Part shown: piece by piece, positions 16,183 to 24,562 of the stretch | How positions within the stretch are numbered: the first letter of the stretch is position 1 | Layout: the number at the start of each line of letters is the position of its first letter | Assembly: GCA_025456145.1 (NCBI GenBank) | Contig: JALOLD010000021.1 | Coordinates: 1-54,601, forward strand | Direction of reading: 5' to 3' | DNA from: Thermoanaerobaculales bacterium | GTDB lineage: Bacteria > Acidobacteriota > Thermoanaerobaculia > Thermoanaerobaculales > Sulfomarinibacteraceae | Length of the DNA: 54,601 nucleotides | The notes under the pieces: generated by a model | What the model saw: the letters and a program-made list of their open reading frames with translations, nothing else | What the model was told of the DNA's origin: nothing | The model's database searches: none | Translations under genes and position numbers: made by a program

Positions 16183-16929
16183 GTGAAGCCCATCGTGCTG
16201 GGTGTGGTGTTCTCTCTGGTGATCATGGGATGCTCGGGCTCCGAGCCGGGCCCATCGCCGGCGCCGACGCCGGCCGAGGAGGTGACGATGACCGGTCAGG
16301 GTTCCGAGCTGTTCCCCGAGCTCGCCGCCTACATCGCCGAGCGGCTCGGCGAGGCCGACGAGATCCCGACCGCGCGGATCGCCGAGCTCGACGCGATGGC
16401 GGACTGGGTCGGCGAGGAGGTGCGCGGCGGGCGGCCGGCCCGGCTGGTGTTCATCTGCACCCACAACTCGCGGCGCAGCCACATGGCCCAGCTCTGGGCC
16501 GAGACCGCGGCGCGGCTCTTCGAGGTGCCCGGGGTCGAGACCTACTCGGGCGGCACCGAGGCGACCGCCTTCAACCCGCGGGCGGTGTCGGCGCTGCAAC
16601 GGGCCGGCTTTCTCATCGAGCCCTTCACCGACGGCGCCAACCCGATCTACGAGGTGTCGTACGAGCCCGGGATGGAGCCGACCCAGGCCTTCTCCAAGGT
16701 CTACGACTCGCCGCCCAACCCGGCCACCGGCTTCGCCGCGGTGATGACCTGCTCGGCCGCCGACGCGGCCTGCCCGCTCGTCCACGGGGCCGCGGCGCGC
16801 TTCGCCATCCCCTACGACGACCCCAGGGAGGCCGACGGCAGCGAGGGCGAGGCCGCGGCCTACGACGAGCGCTGCCGTCAGATCGCCCGCGAGATGCTCT
16901 ACGTCCTCGCCCGGGTCGCGCGGACCTGA
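16183..16929 (+). CDS. Lipoprotein-like low-molecular-weight phosphatase / arsenate reductase family protein
   Basis: The LMW protein tyrosine phosphatase signature CX5R is clear: CTHNSRR (Cys92-Arg98), followed by SHMAQLWAE, TYSGGTEATAFNPRAV and a late VMTCSAAD. This family includes arsenate reductases and phosphatases. From GTG 16183 the protein (248 aa) begins VKPIVLGVVFSLVIMGCSGS, a convincing lipoprotein signal with Cys17 and then a Pro-rich linker. That would put a normally cytosolic enzyme on a membrane. An alternative start at ATG 16288 has GAGGAGG just upstream and would give a 213-residue cytosolic form. I cannot decide between them from sequence alone. Confidence 0.75.
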   Translation: MKPIVLGVVFSLVIMGCSGSEPGPSPAPTPAEEVTMTGQGSELFPELAAYIAERLGEADEIPTARIAELDAMADWVGEEVRGGRPARLVFICTHNSRRSHMAQLWAETAARLFEVPGVETYSGGTEATAFNPRAVSALQRAGFLIEPFTDGANPIYEVSYEPGMEPTQAFSKVYDSPPNPATGFAAVMTCSAADAACPLVHGAAARFAIPYDDPREADGSEGEAAAYDERCRQIAREMLYVLARVART

Positions 16930-16966
16930 CGGCGCCCTGGGCTCGTCGGTACGGGACGACCTCGGG

Positions 16967-16972
16967 TATCCT
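16967..16972 (+). promoter_or_regulatory. Candidate -10 (TATCCT) for the lar operon
   Basis: TATCCT lies 29 bases before the larB GTG at 17002. GGGAGG (16990-16995) within the short leader is the ribosome binding site. Confidence 0.4.
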
Positions 16973-17001
16973 GGTCCGGCGTGTGACCGGGAGGCCGGGC
17001 T

Positions 17002-17763
17002 GTGACGAACGCTGACGAGCTGCGCGGGGTGCTCGCCGATCTGGCGGCGGGACGGATCGACGTCGACGCCGCGATGGCGCGGCTGGCGGAGGCCGGGTTC
17101 GACGATCTCGGCTTCGCCCGGCTCGACACCGACCGCGAGCGGCGGACCGGGATCGCCGAGGTGATCTTCGCCCCGGGCAAGACCGACGAGCAGCTCGAGG
17201 CCCTGGTCGGACGCAGCCTCGAGCGCCACGGCAAGGTGCTGGTGACCCGCCTCGAGGCCGACCGGGGGGCGGCGCTGGTCGCCCGCTTCCCCGGGCTGCG
17301 CCACCACGCGGCAGCACGGGTGCTCGAGGCGCGGCCGGTCGGCGGCCCGCGCCACCTCCCGGTCGCGGTGGTCTCGGCCGGGACCTCGGACCTGCCGGTC
17401 GCCGAGGAGGCGGCGGTCGTCCTCGAGCACCTCGGCCACCCGGTCGACCGGGTCGCCGATGTCGGCGTCGCCGGGATCCACCGGCTGTTCGCCGAGCTCG
17501 GCCGGCTGCGCGCCGCGCGCGCCGTCGTCGTGGTCGCCGGGATGGAGGGCGCGCTGCCCTCGGTGGTGGCCGGGCTGGTCGACCGCCCGGTGGTCGCGGT
17601 GCCGACCTCGGTCGGCTACGGCGCCTCGTTCGGCGGGGTCGCCGCGCTGCTCGGGATGCTCAACTCCTGCGCCGCCGGGATCGGCGTGGTCAACATCGAC
17701 AACGGCTTCGGCGCCGCGACCCTGGTCCACCGGATCGCCCGGGCCGACGGGGGTGGGGCGTGA
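17002..17763 (+). CDS. larB: Nickel pincer cofactor biosynthesis protein LarB
   Basis: The 253-residue product matches LarB, the pyridinium-3,5-bisthiocarboxylate mononucleotide pathway enzyme that carboxylates nicotinic acid adenine dinucleotide and splits the phosphoanhydride. The N-terminal half carries the LarB-specific GFARLDTDRERRTGIAEVIF and APGKT. The C-terminal half is PurE-like: VVSAGTSDLPVAEEA, VVVAGMEGALPSVVAGLVD and VPTSVGYGASFGGVAALLGM. The length fits the family. It starts with GTG after GGGAGG and overlaps larC by 4 bases (17760-17763). It is first in the operon larB-larC-larE. Confidence 0.95.
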   Translation: MTNADELRGVLADLAAGRIDVDAAMARLAEAGFDDLGFARLDTDRERRTGIAEVIFAPGKTDEQLEALVGRSLERHGKVLVTRLEADRGAALVARFPGLRHHAAARVLEARPVGGPRHLPVAVVSAGTSDLPVAEEAAVVLEHLGHPVDRVADVGVAGIHRLFAELGRLRAARAVVVVAGMEGALPSVVAGLVDRPVVAVPTSVGYGASFGGVAALLGMLNSCAAGIGVVNIDNGFGAATLVHRIARADGGGA

Positions 17764-18956
17764 GCCGGCGCGCGCTGTGGCTCGACTGCTCGGGCGGCGC
17801 GGCCGGCGACATGGTGCTGTGCGCCCTCGTCGAGGCGGCCGGCTGCCCGGCGCTCGTCGAGGAGCTGCCGGCGCGGCTCGGCTTTGCCGATGTCGCCGTC
17901 GCCTGGCCGGCCGGCCGGGCCGGCGGCTTCGCCGCACGCCGGCTCGAGGTGCTGTTCGACCCGGACGCCCACCCGCACCACCGGACGCTCGCCGACGTCA
18001 CGGCGATCGTCGACCGCGCCGGGCTGCCGGCGCCGGTCGCGGCGATGGCGCGGGCGGTCTTCACGACCCTCGCCGAGGCCGAGGCCGAGGTCCACGGCGA
18101 GACCGTCGAGGCGGTCCACTTCCACGAGGTCGGCGCGGTCGACGCGATCGTCGACGTCGTCGGCGCCTGTCTCGCCCTCGACGAGCTGGCGGTCGACGAG
18201 GTCGTCTGCTCGCCGCTGCCGATCGGCTCGGGGGTCGTCGACAGCGCGCACGGCGTGCTGCCGCTGCCCGCGCCGGCGGTGGCGGCGATGCTCGCCGGGG
18301 TGCCGGTCCGCCCGGCCGGGATCGAGGGCGAGACCGTGACCCCGACCGGGGCGGCCCTGGTCACCACCATCGCCCACCGCTTCGGCGCGCTCCCGGCGAT
18401 GACCGTCGAGGCGGTCGGGATCGGCGCCGGGCGCCTCGAGCGGCCCGGGCTGCCGAGCCTCCTGCGCGCCTTCGTCGGCGAGCTCGCCGAGCCGGCCGAG
18501 ATCGCCGAGACCGACCACGTCGTCGTCGAGACCAGCCTCGACGACCTCGACCCGCGGGTCCTCCCGGTGGTGCTCGAGCGGCTGCTCGGCTCGGGCGCCC
18601 TCGACGCCTCGATCACGCCGGTCGTCATGAAGAAGGGGCGTCCCGGCCACCTGGTCAGCGCCCTCGCCCCGACCGCCGCCCTCGACGCCGTGGTCGGCGT
18701 GCTGCTGACCGAGACGACGAGCCTGGGCTGCCGCTCCTACCCGGTGACCAAGCACCACCTCGGACGGCGGATGGCGACGGTCGGGACGCCCTGGGGGCCG
18801 GTCGCGGTCAAGCTCGCCCTGGCCGGCGACCGGGTGCTGCGCCGGGTGCCCGAGTTCGAGGACTGCGCGGCGCGGGCCCGAGAGGCCGGGGTGCCGGTGC
18901 GTGACGTGCTCGCCGCCGCCGCCGCCGCCGCGGAGGTCGACGATGGCGAGCTATGA
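17760..18956 (+). CDS. larC: Nickel insertion protein LarC (single ORF)
   Basis: The 398-residue LarC inserts nickel into the pincer nucleotide in a CTP-dependent way in characterised systems. The family N-terminus (LDCSGGAAGDMVL), the metal-rich VHFHEVGAVDAIVDVVG, ETVTPTGAAL, ETSLDDLDPR and MKKGRPGHLVSAL are all present. It is one uninterrupted frame, unlike Lactobacillus plantarum where larC1 and larC2 are joined by a frameshift. It starts by GTG overlap with larB and its end overlaps larE by 14 bases, so translation is probably coupled. No larA is in the window. Confidence 0.95.
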   Translation: MSRRALWLDCSGGAAGDMVLCALVEAAGCPALVEELPARLGFADVAVAWPAGRAGGFAARRLEVLFDPDAHPHHRTLADVTAIVDRAGLPAPVAAMARAVFTTLAEAEAEVHGETVEAVHFHEVGAVDAIVDVVGACLALDELAVDEVVCSPLPIGSGVVDSAHGVLPLPAPAVAAMLAGVPVRPAGIEGETVTPTGAALVTTIAHRFGALPAMTVEAVGIGAGRLERPGLPSLLRAFVGELAEPAEIAETDHVVVETSLDDLDPRVLPVVLERLLGSGALDASITPVVMKKGRPGHLVSALAPTAALDAVVGVLLTETTSLGCRSYPVTKHHLGRRMATVGTPWGPVAVKLALAGDRVLRRVPEFEDCAARAREAGVPVRDVLAAAAAAAEVDDGEL

Positions 18957-19761
18957 GGCCCTGCTCGACTGGTTCTCCGAGGCCGGGTCGGCGCTCGTCG
19001 CCTTCTCGGGCGGGGTCGACAGCACGCTGCTCGCGCGGGCGGCGCACGACGCGCTCGGCGACCGCGCCCTCGCCCTGACCGCGGTCTCGGCGTCGCTCGC
19101 GCCCGCCGAGCTCGAGGGCGCGCGCCGGCTCGCCGCGTCGATCGGGATCGAGCACCGGCTCGAGACCTCGGACGAGACCTCACGCCCCGAGTACCTCGCC
19201 AACGACGGCTCGCGCTGCTACCACTGCAAGACCGAGCTCTACCGGATCTGCCGCCGGGTGGCCGCCGAGCGCGGGCTTCGGGTGGTGGTCAACGGGCTCA
19301 ACGCCGACGACCTGACCGACCACCGGCCGGGCAGCCGCGCCGCCGACGAGGCGGGGGTCCGCTCGCCCTTCGTCGAGCTCGGCTGGGACAAGGCGGCGAT
19401 CCGCGAGCACTCCTCACGGCTCGGCCTGCCGACCGCGGCCAAGCCCGAGCTCGCCTGCCTCGCCTCGCGCTTCCCGACCGGCACGCCGATCACCATCGCC
19501 GGGCTCGAGCGGGTGGCGCGGGCCGAGGAGGTGGTGGCCGGGCTCGGCTTCTCACAGTACCGGGTGCGCTTCCACGGCGACCTGGCGCGGGTCGAGGTGC
19601 CGGCCGACGAGATTGCCCGGCTCGCCGACCCCGCCCGGCGCGAGCGGCTCGTCGCGGGGGTCCGCGCCGCCGGCTTCCGCTTCGTCACCCTCGACCTCGC
19701 CGGCTATCACCGCGGCTCGTCGAACCCCCTCGCCATGGAGCGGCCGGTCGGCGACGACTGA
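18943..19761 (+). CDS. larE: Pyridinium-bisthiocarboxylate synthase LarE (sulfur transferase)
   Basis: The 272-residue product is an ATP-pyrophosphatase-type enzyme with the PP-loop SGGVDST at 22-28, CYHCKTELY (Cys92, Cys95) and KPELACLASRFPTG. Cys172 there is the counterpart of the sacrificial cysteine (Cys176 in L. plantarum LarE) that donates sulfur to the cofactor. ATG 18943 has CGGAGG upstream and overlaps larC by 14 bases; the frame is open 14 codons further but those are a poly-Pro artefact of larC. It completes a LarBCE set for making the Ni-pincer nucleotide used by LarA-type racemases and epimerases. Confidence 0.93.
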   Translation: MASYEALLDWFSEAGSALVAFSGGVDSTLLARAAHDALGDRALALTAVSASLAPAELEGARRLAASIGIEHRLETSDETSRPEYLANDGSRCYHCKTELYRICRRVAAERGLRVVVNGLNADDLTDHRPGSRAADEAGVRSPFVELGWDKAAIREHSSRLGLPTAAKPELACLASRFPTGTPITIAGLERVARAEEVVAGLGFSQYRVRFHGDLARVEVPADEIARLADPARRERLVAGVRAAGFRFVTLDLAGYHRGSSNPLAMERPVGDD

Positions 19762-19837
19762 CCGGCGCGCCCGATCTCGTCGCGCTCGGGGTGAGGGCGG
19801 GCGCAAGAACCGGGTGGATCGGCCCGCCGCTCCGGCC

Positions 19838-19843
19838 TACATT
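19838..19843 (+). promoter_or_regulatory. Candidate -10 (TACATT), leaderless transcript
   Basis: TACATT ends 6 bases before ATG 19850 and no ribosome binding site is present. The expected transcription start is at or next to the start codon. Confidence 0.45.
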
Positions 19844-19849
19844 GACCCC

Positions 19850-20704
19850 ATGAGCACCGACGACCACCACGACTACCGCCGGGTCGAGCGCGCCCTCGCC
19901 TATCTCGCGGCGCACCGCGCCGACCAGCCGACCCTCGACGAGGTCGCCGCGCAGGTCGGTCTGAGCCCCTTCCACTTCCAGCGGCTGTTCGTCCGCTGGG
20001 TCGGGATCAGCCCCAAGCGCTTCCTCCAGTTCCTCACCGTCGAGCACGCCCGCGGGCTGCTCGCCGAGACCCGCTCGGTGCTCGAGGCGACCTTCGAGAC
20101 CGGCCTGAGCTCGCCGGGCCGGCTCCACGACCTGACGGTCGCGGTCGACGCGATGACGCCGGGCGAGCTGTCGAGCGGCGGCGCCGGGCTGGTCATCCGG
20201 CACGCCCTGGTCGGCAGCCCCTTCGGCGAGTGCCTGATCGCGGTCAGCGACCGTGGGGTGTGCTGGCTGTCCTTCCCCGGCCTGGATGGCGGCGGAGCGG
20301 CCCGCCAGGAGCTCGTCGGCCGCTTCCCGAACGCCGACCACCTCGAGAGCCGCGACGAGATCGCCGATCTGGCTGACCGGATCTTCGACGGCTCGACGGT
20401 CGACCGGCCGCTGCCGCCGGTACTCCTCGCCGGCACCAACTTCCAGCTCAAGGTCTGGGAGGCGCTGCTCCGGATCCCGACCGGCGGGCTGTGCTCGTAC
20501 TCCGATCTGGCGGGGCTCGTCGGCCGGCCGTCGGCGACCCGCGCCGTCGCCTCGGCGGTGGCCGCCAACCACGTCGCCTTCCTCATCCCCTGCCACCGGG
20601 TGATCCGCGCCCTCGGCGGCTTCGGCGAGTACCGCTGGGGCGCCGCCCGCAAGGAGGCGATGATCGGCTGGGAGGCGGCCCGGCGGGCCGCCCTCCCGGC
20701 CTGA
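19850..20704 (+). CDS. AraC-type HTH / O6-methylguanine-DNA methyltransferase fusion (Ada-like without N-terminal Zn domain)
   Basis: The 284-residue product has an AraC-type DNA-binding domain (about 10-108; LDEVAAQVGLSPFHFQRLFV and WVGISPKRFLQFLTVEHAR). The methyltransferase follows: FQLKVWEALLRIPTG, then the active site IPCHRVI with acceptor Cys248, then GGFGEYRWG and KEAMI. The protein repairs O6-alkylguanine (and probably O4-alkylthymine) by irreversible self-alkylation. E. coli Ada has an extra N-terminal zinc/methyl-phosphotriester domain that triggers activation. It is missing here, so any autoregulation must work another way. The start at 19850 fits the TACATT hexamer 6 bases upstream. 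Confidence 0.93.
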   Translation: MSTDDHHDYRRVERALAYLAAHRADQPTLDEVAAQVGLSPFHFQRLFVRWVGISPKRFLQFLTVEHARGLLAETRSVLEATFETGLSSPGRLHDLTVAVDAMTPGELSSGGAGLVIRHALVGSPFGECLIAVSDRGVCWLSFPGLDGGGAARQELVGRFPNADHLESRDEIADLADRIFDGSTVDRPLPPVLLAGTNFQLKVWEALLRIPTGGLCSYSDLAGLVGRPSATRAVASAVAANHVAFLIPCHRVIRALGGFGEYRWGAARKEAMIGWEAARRAALPA

Positions 20705-20714
20705 CCGTCTGGTC

Positions 20715-22865
20715 TCAGGGCGCGGTCGCGGCCCAGGCCCCCGGGTCGCCCGACTCGAAGCCGTCGGCGAAGACGCCGATCGCGGTCTCGCCGACCGCCC
20801 AGCTCAGGTCGTAGGGGGTGCCCCAGAAGGTCTGCGAGGGCTGCAGACCGCCAGCATCCTGGTAGTCCACCCAGCACTGGTTGTCGCGGATCGCGCCGCC
20901 GTTGGCGAGGGCGAAGCTGTTGTCCGGACCGATCACCGCCCACTCGACCCAGTAGCGGCCGCCGGTCAGCACGATCGGGTCGAACTCGGCGATCGACAGC
21001 GCCTCGAACCGTCCGAAGGCCTCGCGGCCGCTCTTCGAGTCGACGAAGAAGCGGACGGTCGCGGTGGCGACGACCGCCCCGGGACCGTCGACCCCTGGGC
21101 CGCCGCCGTTGGGGTCGTTGGCGCGGACGGCGATCTCGGCGCCCGAGCCGGCCGGGGGCTCGACCATGTCCCAGACGTGGCGCCAGCGCAGGTGGCGCAG
21201 GGTCCAGCTTTCGCCGGCGGGGACCTCGAGGTCGTCGAGGAGGGTGCGGCGGGCAAACAGACCCGGCGGCACCCCGTTGCTCAGGGCCTGGGCGAGGTCG
21301 GTGTCGCCGTTGTCCCAGAGCCGGCCCGGGAAGGGGCCGAAGGCGGCGAGCCGCGCCCCGGGTGGGACGTAGACGGTGCCGCTCGGGCTGGGAACCACCG
21401 CCGAGTGCAGGAGGATGCCGGCCCCGGTGCCGGGGTCGATGGTCCACAGATCGCCGTTGTCCGAGGACGCGATGAGCACCCCGAGATCGGGGGCGTACTC
21501 GAGGGCGGAGTCGCCCTGCAGGGTGTTAATGCCGTGCGGCCCGACCACGGTCGCGACGCCGGTGATGCGGTTGACGGCGAGGAGCTGGGTGGTGTCCAGC
21601 GCGTACAGGGTGTCGCCGGTCGAGTCGTACGCGAGGCCGAAGACAGTTGCGCCGGCGCCGAACGGGCCGATGCACGATGAGGCTCCGGTGGTGCGGTCGA
21701 GGATGGCGAGGCCGTCCACCGCGCTGCCTCCGTCGGGGCACTCCCGGTCGATGCCGTACAGGACGTCGTTGAGCGAGTCGTAGGCGAGTCCCCAGATGTT
21801 GTCGCTCGTGACGTGGGGGCCGATCAGCGTGATCCGGCCGGTCCAGAGGTCGATCCAGCCGAGGCCGTAGGAGCCGTCGCGGGTTTGCACGTCCGACACG
21901 TAGGCGGTGCCGGTGGAGGTGTCGAGGGCCATGCCGGCACGCGAGACGGGGGTGCCGGTCGGGCCGACCCACGTGGTGCCGCCATCCAGCAGGTCGACCC
22001 GGGTCAGGGTGTCGGCGTTGTCATCGAGGACGTAGAGCGGGCCGCTCGAGCCGGTGGCGCTGCCGACGACGGGGAAGGGCAGCCCCTTGGGCGTCGCCGC
22101 GGACCCGAGATCGAACGGCGGCGCCCAGGCCCCCGACGAGGCGCCGAGGGCGCTTCCGATCGTGGTTTGCCCGAGGATGGCGACCGGAGGCGCGGAGGGT
22201 CCAACGGGGAACGACGGGTTGATCGCCCACTCGAGCCCGTAGGCGCCGGGGCCGAGCGTGACCCCGGGGGTGGCGAAGCTCTCCCGGACCGGATAGAGCG
22301 GTTGGCCGGTCTGCCAGTCTGCGACCCGGAAGACGTTGACGAGCTGGCTGCTCGCGAGGCGGTTGGACGTCAGATCGCCCCAGACCACCGCGCCGCCGGC
22401 GTCGGGTGGACCGTCCCAGATCCGGACGTAGACCCCGTCGACGGTCGAGGCGTCGTTGGCGCACGAGTAGAAGACCATCGAGTCGATCGTCCAGCTGAAG
22501 GGTGTCGGGACGGTGAAGTCGTCGGCGACGCTCTCGCCGGCGGATTGCCGGAACGGGAAGCCGACGGTCCCGAGCCCGATCGAGGTCTCGACCCCAGACT
22601 CGTCGGCGCCGCCCGAGCCGCAGCCGAAGCAGGTGATGAACGGCCCGTTGTCGTACAGCAGGGGAACGCCGTCACTGCGACCGGTGAGCCCGGCGGAGGC
22701 CCCCGGGGCGAGGGAGTAGTCGGCGGGTGGAGCGGCTTCGGCGGCTCCGTTGGCCGCGAGGCAGAGCCCCGCGATGGTCAGGGCGAGCCGGAGGCTCGTC
22801 GGCCGCCGGTGCGGTCGCCGGGCCTGGTCGAGGGTGGAGGTCTCGGTCGGAAGGTGTCGGGTCAT
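20715..22865 (-). CDS. Secreted beta-propeller-like protein with C-terminal FADGFESG tag
   Basis: The 716-residue product has a long N-region and signal peptide (RLALTIAGLCLAANGAAEA). A beta-sandwich domain (about 50-230) is followed by repeated propeller-like segments (about 255-480: GPLYVLDDNADTLTRVDLLD, GMALDTSTGTAYVSDV, GLAYDSLNDVLYGIDREC, GLAYDSTGDTLYALDT). A second sandwich-like region follows (about 500-690), and the end is FADGFESGDPGAWAATAP. The tail matches three other exported proteins in the window. ATG 22865 has AGGAGGA upstream. I do not recognise a catalytic site; a surface binding or structural role is likely. Stop is 10 bases from the convergent neighbour's stop. Confidence 0.85.
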   Translation of the reverse strand: MTRHLPTETSTLDQARRPHRRPTSLRLALTIAGLCLAANGAAEAAPPADYSLAPGASAGLTGRSDGVPLLYDNGPFITCFGCGSGGADESGVETSIGLGTVGFPFRQSAGESVADDFTVPTPFSWTIDSMVFYSCANDASTVDGVYVRIWDGPPDAGGAVVWGDLTSNRLASSQLVNVFRVADWQTGQPLYPVRESFATPGVTLGPGAYGLEWAINPSFPVGPSAPPVAILGQTTIGSALGASSGAWAPPFDLGSAATPKGLPFPVVGSATGSSGPLYVLDDNADTLTRVDLLDGGTTWVGPTGTPVSRAGMALDTSTGTAYVSDVQTRDGSYGLGWIDLWTGRITLIGPHVTSDNIWGLAYDSLNDVLYGIDRECPDGGSAVDGLAILDRTTGASSCIGPFGAGATVFGLAYDSTGDTLYALDTTQLLAVNRITGVATVVGPHGINTLQGDSALEYAPDLGVLIASSDNGDLWTIDPGTGAGILLHSAVVPSPSGTVYVPPGARLAAFGPFPGRLWDNGDTDLAQALSNGVPPGLFARRTLLDDLEVPAGESWTLRHLRWRHVWDMVEPPAGSGAEIAVRANDPNGGGPGVDGPGAVVATATVRFFVDSKSGREAFGRFEALSIAEFDPIVLTGGRYWVEWAVIGPDNSFALANGGAIRDNQCWVDYQDAGGLQPSQTFWGTPYDLSWAVGETAIGVFADGFESGDPGAWAATAP

Positions 22866-22989
22866 GGACGTTCCTCCTGTCGGGCGCCGGCCGGTCGGCG
22901 GGCGGCATGGCCCGCCGACCGCTCCGCTCGGACGCCGGGGCCCTCGCCGTGTCGCGGTCTCGAAGGCGCCTCACCCTGGAACGCGCAAT

Positions 22990-23012
22990 CGAGTGCGATT
23001 CGGTATCACTCG
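22990..23012. promoter_or_regulatory. Inverted repeat CGAGTG-11-CACTCG
   Basis: Six-base perfect arms with an 11-base spacer in the divergent region. It could be an operator, but the arms are short enough to occur by chance. Confidence 0.25.
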
Positions 23013-23092
23013 CGTCCAGCGAAGCCTACCGGGCAAGCCGCACCTGGACCCGGTCGTCGCACCCGGATGCGACTCTTGTTCATGTGTCTAAC

Positions 23093-23107
23093 TGAGAATG
23101 ATTATTA
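23093..23107 (+). promoter_or_regulatory. Fur-box-like site TGAGAATGATTATTA
   Basis: It matches the 7-1-7 Fur consensus TGATAATnATTATCA at 13 of the 15 positions, counting the free centre. It lies in an AT-rich island unlike the surroundings, 60 bases before the cytochrome gene. TATTAC inside it could be the -10, so a repressor bound here would block transcription. Confidence 0.45.
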
Positions 23108-23166
23108 CTTATGGTTGGCTTCGGTGATACCATCCTTCCGCCTCACGAGTGCGGGCAGGAGGGTGT

Positions 23167-24561
23167 ATGGACTTCCCGGTCTTCCACCTCGACTTTCTCG
23201 GCAATCGGATGCTGGTGGCGGGGATCGCGGTGCTCCACGTCTTCGTCAACCACCCCTTCGCGGTGGGCGCCATGCCCCTGGTCGCCGCCCTCGAGTGGTC
23301 GGGGTGGCGCCGCGGCGACGCCGGCTGGGACCGGTTGGCGTACCGGATCCTCACCGTCTGCTTCGTGGTCACCACCACCGTCGGCGCCCTGACCGGGGTC
23401 GGGATCTGGTTCGCCACCTCGCTGGTCAACCCGGCCGCCATCGGCAGCCTGATCCGGGTCTTCTTCTTCGCCTGGTTCGCCGAGTGGTTGGTCTTCGTCA
23501 CCGAGGTCCTGTGCATCATGGCCTACTACCTGACGTGGAAGCCCATGGCGGGGCGTAAGGGCCTGCATGTCGCTCTGGGCGCGGCGCTCGCGGTGGCGTC
23601 GTGGGTGACCATGGCGATCATCACGGCGATTCTCGGCTTCATGATGGACCCGGGCTCGTGGCTCGAGCGGACCAGCTTCCTCAGCGGGGTGTTCAACCCG
23701 ATCTACCTGCCCCAGCTCGCCTTCCGGACGCCCCTGGCGATGGTCGCCGCGGGCCTGCTGGCCCTGTTCCTGGCCTACTTCTTCACCCGGGGCGACGACG
23801 ACCTCAGAAGGCGGGCGGTGCGCTGGCTCTCCCTGTGGTCCCTGGCCTGGCTGGCGCCGGCGGCGGCCGGCGCCCTCTGGTACTGGCGGGCGATCCCGGC
23901 GTGGATGGCCGGTAACCTGCCGGTCGCCCTCGGCACCCAGCGCTTCGCCGCCTGGTACGACCAGCTGCTGGTCGTGCTCGGGGTGATGGTTGCGGCGGTG
24001 CTGCTCACGACCCTCGCGGGCGCGCTGCTGCCGAGGCGTCTGCCTCGCGTCGCCCTGCTCGTGCCGTTCGCGCTGACCCTGGTCCTGCTCGGCTCCTTCG
24101 AGCGGGTGCGGGAGTTCATCCGCAAGCCCTACGTGGTCGGCGAGTACATGTACGCCAACGGGGTCCGGGTCGCCGATCTGCCGCTGCTCAAGGAGGAGGG
24201 CATCCTGCGCCACTCGGCCTGGGCGCGGGTCCGGGACATCACCGACGCCAACCGGCCGGCCGCCGGGGCCGAGGTCTTCCGCCTCGCCTGTACCCGCTGT
24301 CACACCGCGTCCGGGGTCAACTCGGTCTTCGACCGCCTGACCGGGCTCTACGGGGCCGGCGACTGGGACCGCGAGACGGTCAAGTACTACCTGCTCGGGA
24401 TGCACACGGCGCGTCCTTACATGCCGCCCTTCCCGGGCACCGATGTCGAGGCCGGGGCGCTGGCGGACTACCTGGTGACCGCCCAGCGCTCCCACGAGCC
24501 GGTGCCCGGCGCCCAGGATGTGGGGCTCGACGGCCCGGCGCCGGCCGGCGGGGAGGTGTGA
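23167..24561 (+). CDS. Cytochrome bd-like (CydA-type) membrane subunit fused to a c-type haem domain, subunit 1
   Basis: The 464-residue product has about eight membrane helices (to roughly 310) and then a monohaem cytochrome c domain (about 365-440; CTRCH at 375-379, Met419 in MPPF as likely sixth ligand). The first helix (LGNRMLVAGIAVLHVFVNHP) resembles CydA helix 1, with His24 at the place of the haem ligand His19 of E. coli CydA. Helix 3 holds two Glu residues (106, 113), as CydA helix 3 does, but one residue closer together. The GRQPW motif and Q-loop of quinol-oxidising CydA are absent. WKPMAGRKGLHVALGAA is shared with the next gene, so the two are paralogues. A likely role is a cytochrome c-linked terminal reductase or quinol-cytochrome c module. 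ATG 23167 has AGGAGGG upstream. Confidence 0.65.
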   Translation: MDFPVFHLDFLGNRMLVAGIAVLHVFVNHPFAVGAMPLVAALEWSGWRRGDAGWDRLAYRILTVCFVVTTTVGALTGVGIWFATSLVNPAAIGSLIRVFFFAWFAEWLVFVTEVLCIMAYYLTWKPMAGRKGLHVALGAALAVASWVTMAIITAILGFMMDPGSWLERTSFLSGVFNPIYLPQLAFRTPLAMVAAGLLALFLAYFFTRGDDDLRRRAVRWLSLWSLAWLAPAAAGALWYWRAIPAWMAGNLPVALGTQRFAAWYDQLLVVLGVMVAAVLLTTLAGALLPRRLPRVALLVPFALTLVLLGSFERVREFIRKPYVVGEYMYANGVRVADLPLLKEEGILRHSAWARVRDITDANRPAAGAEVFRLACTRCHTASGVNSVFDRLTGLYGAGDWDRETVKYYLLGMHTARPYMPPFPGTDVEAGALADYLVTAQRSHEPVPGAQDVGLDGPAPAGGEV

Positions 24562-24562
24562 G

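Larger units (their letters stand above)
22866..23166. other. Divergent intergenic region (secreted protein / cytochrome operon)
   Basis: This is a 301-base gap without a gene. It holds a short inverted repeat (22990-23012) and a locally AT-rich patch with a Fur-box-like site (23093-23107). The ribosome binding site CAGGAGGG lies before ATG 23167. Confidence 0.7.
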
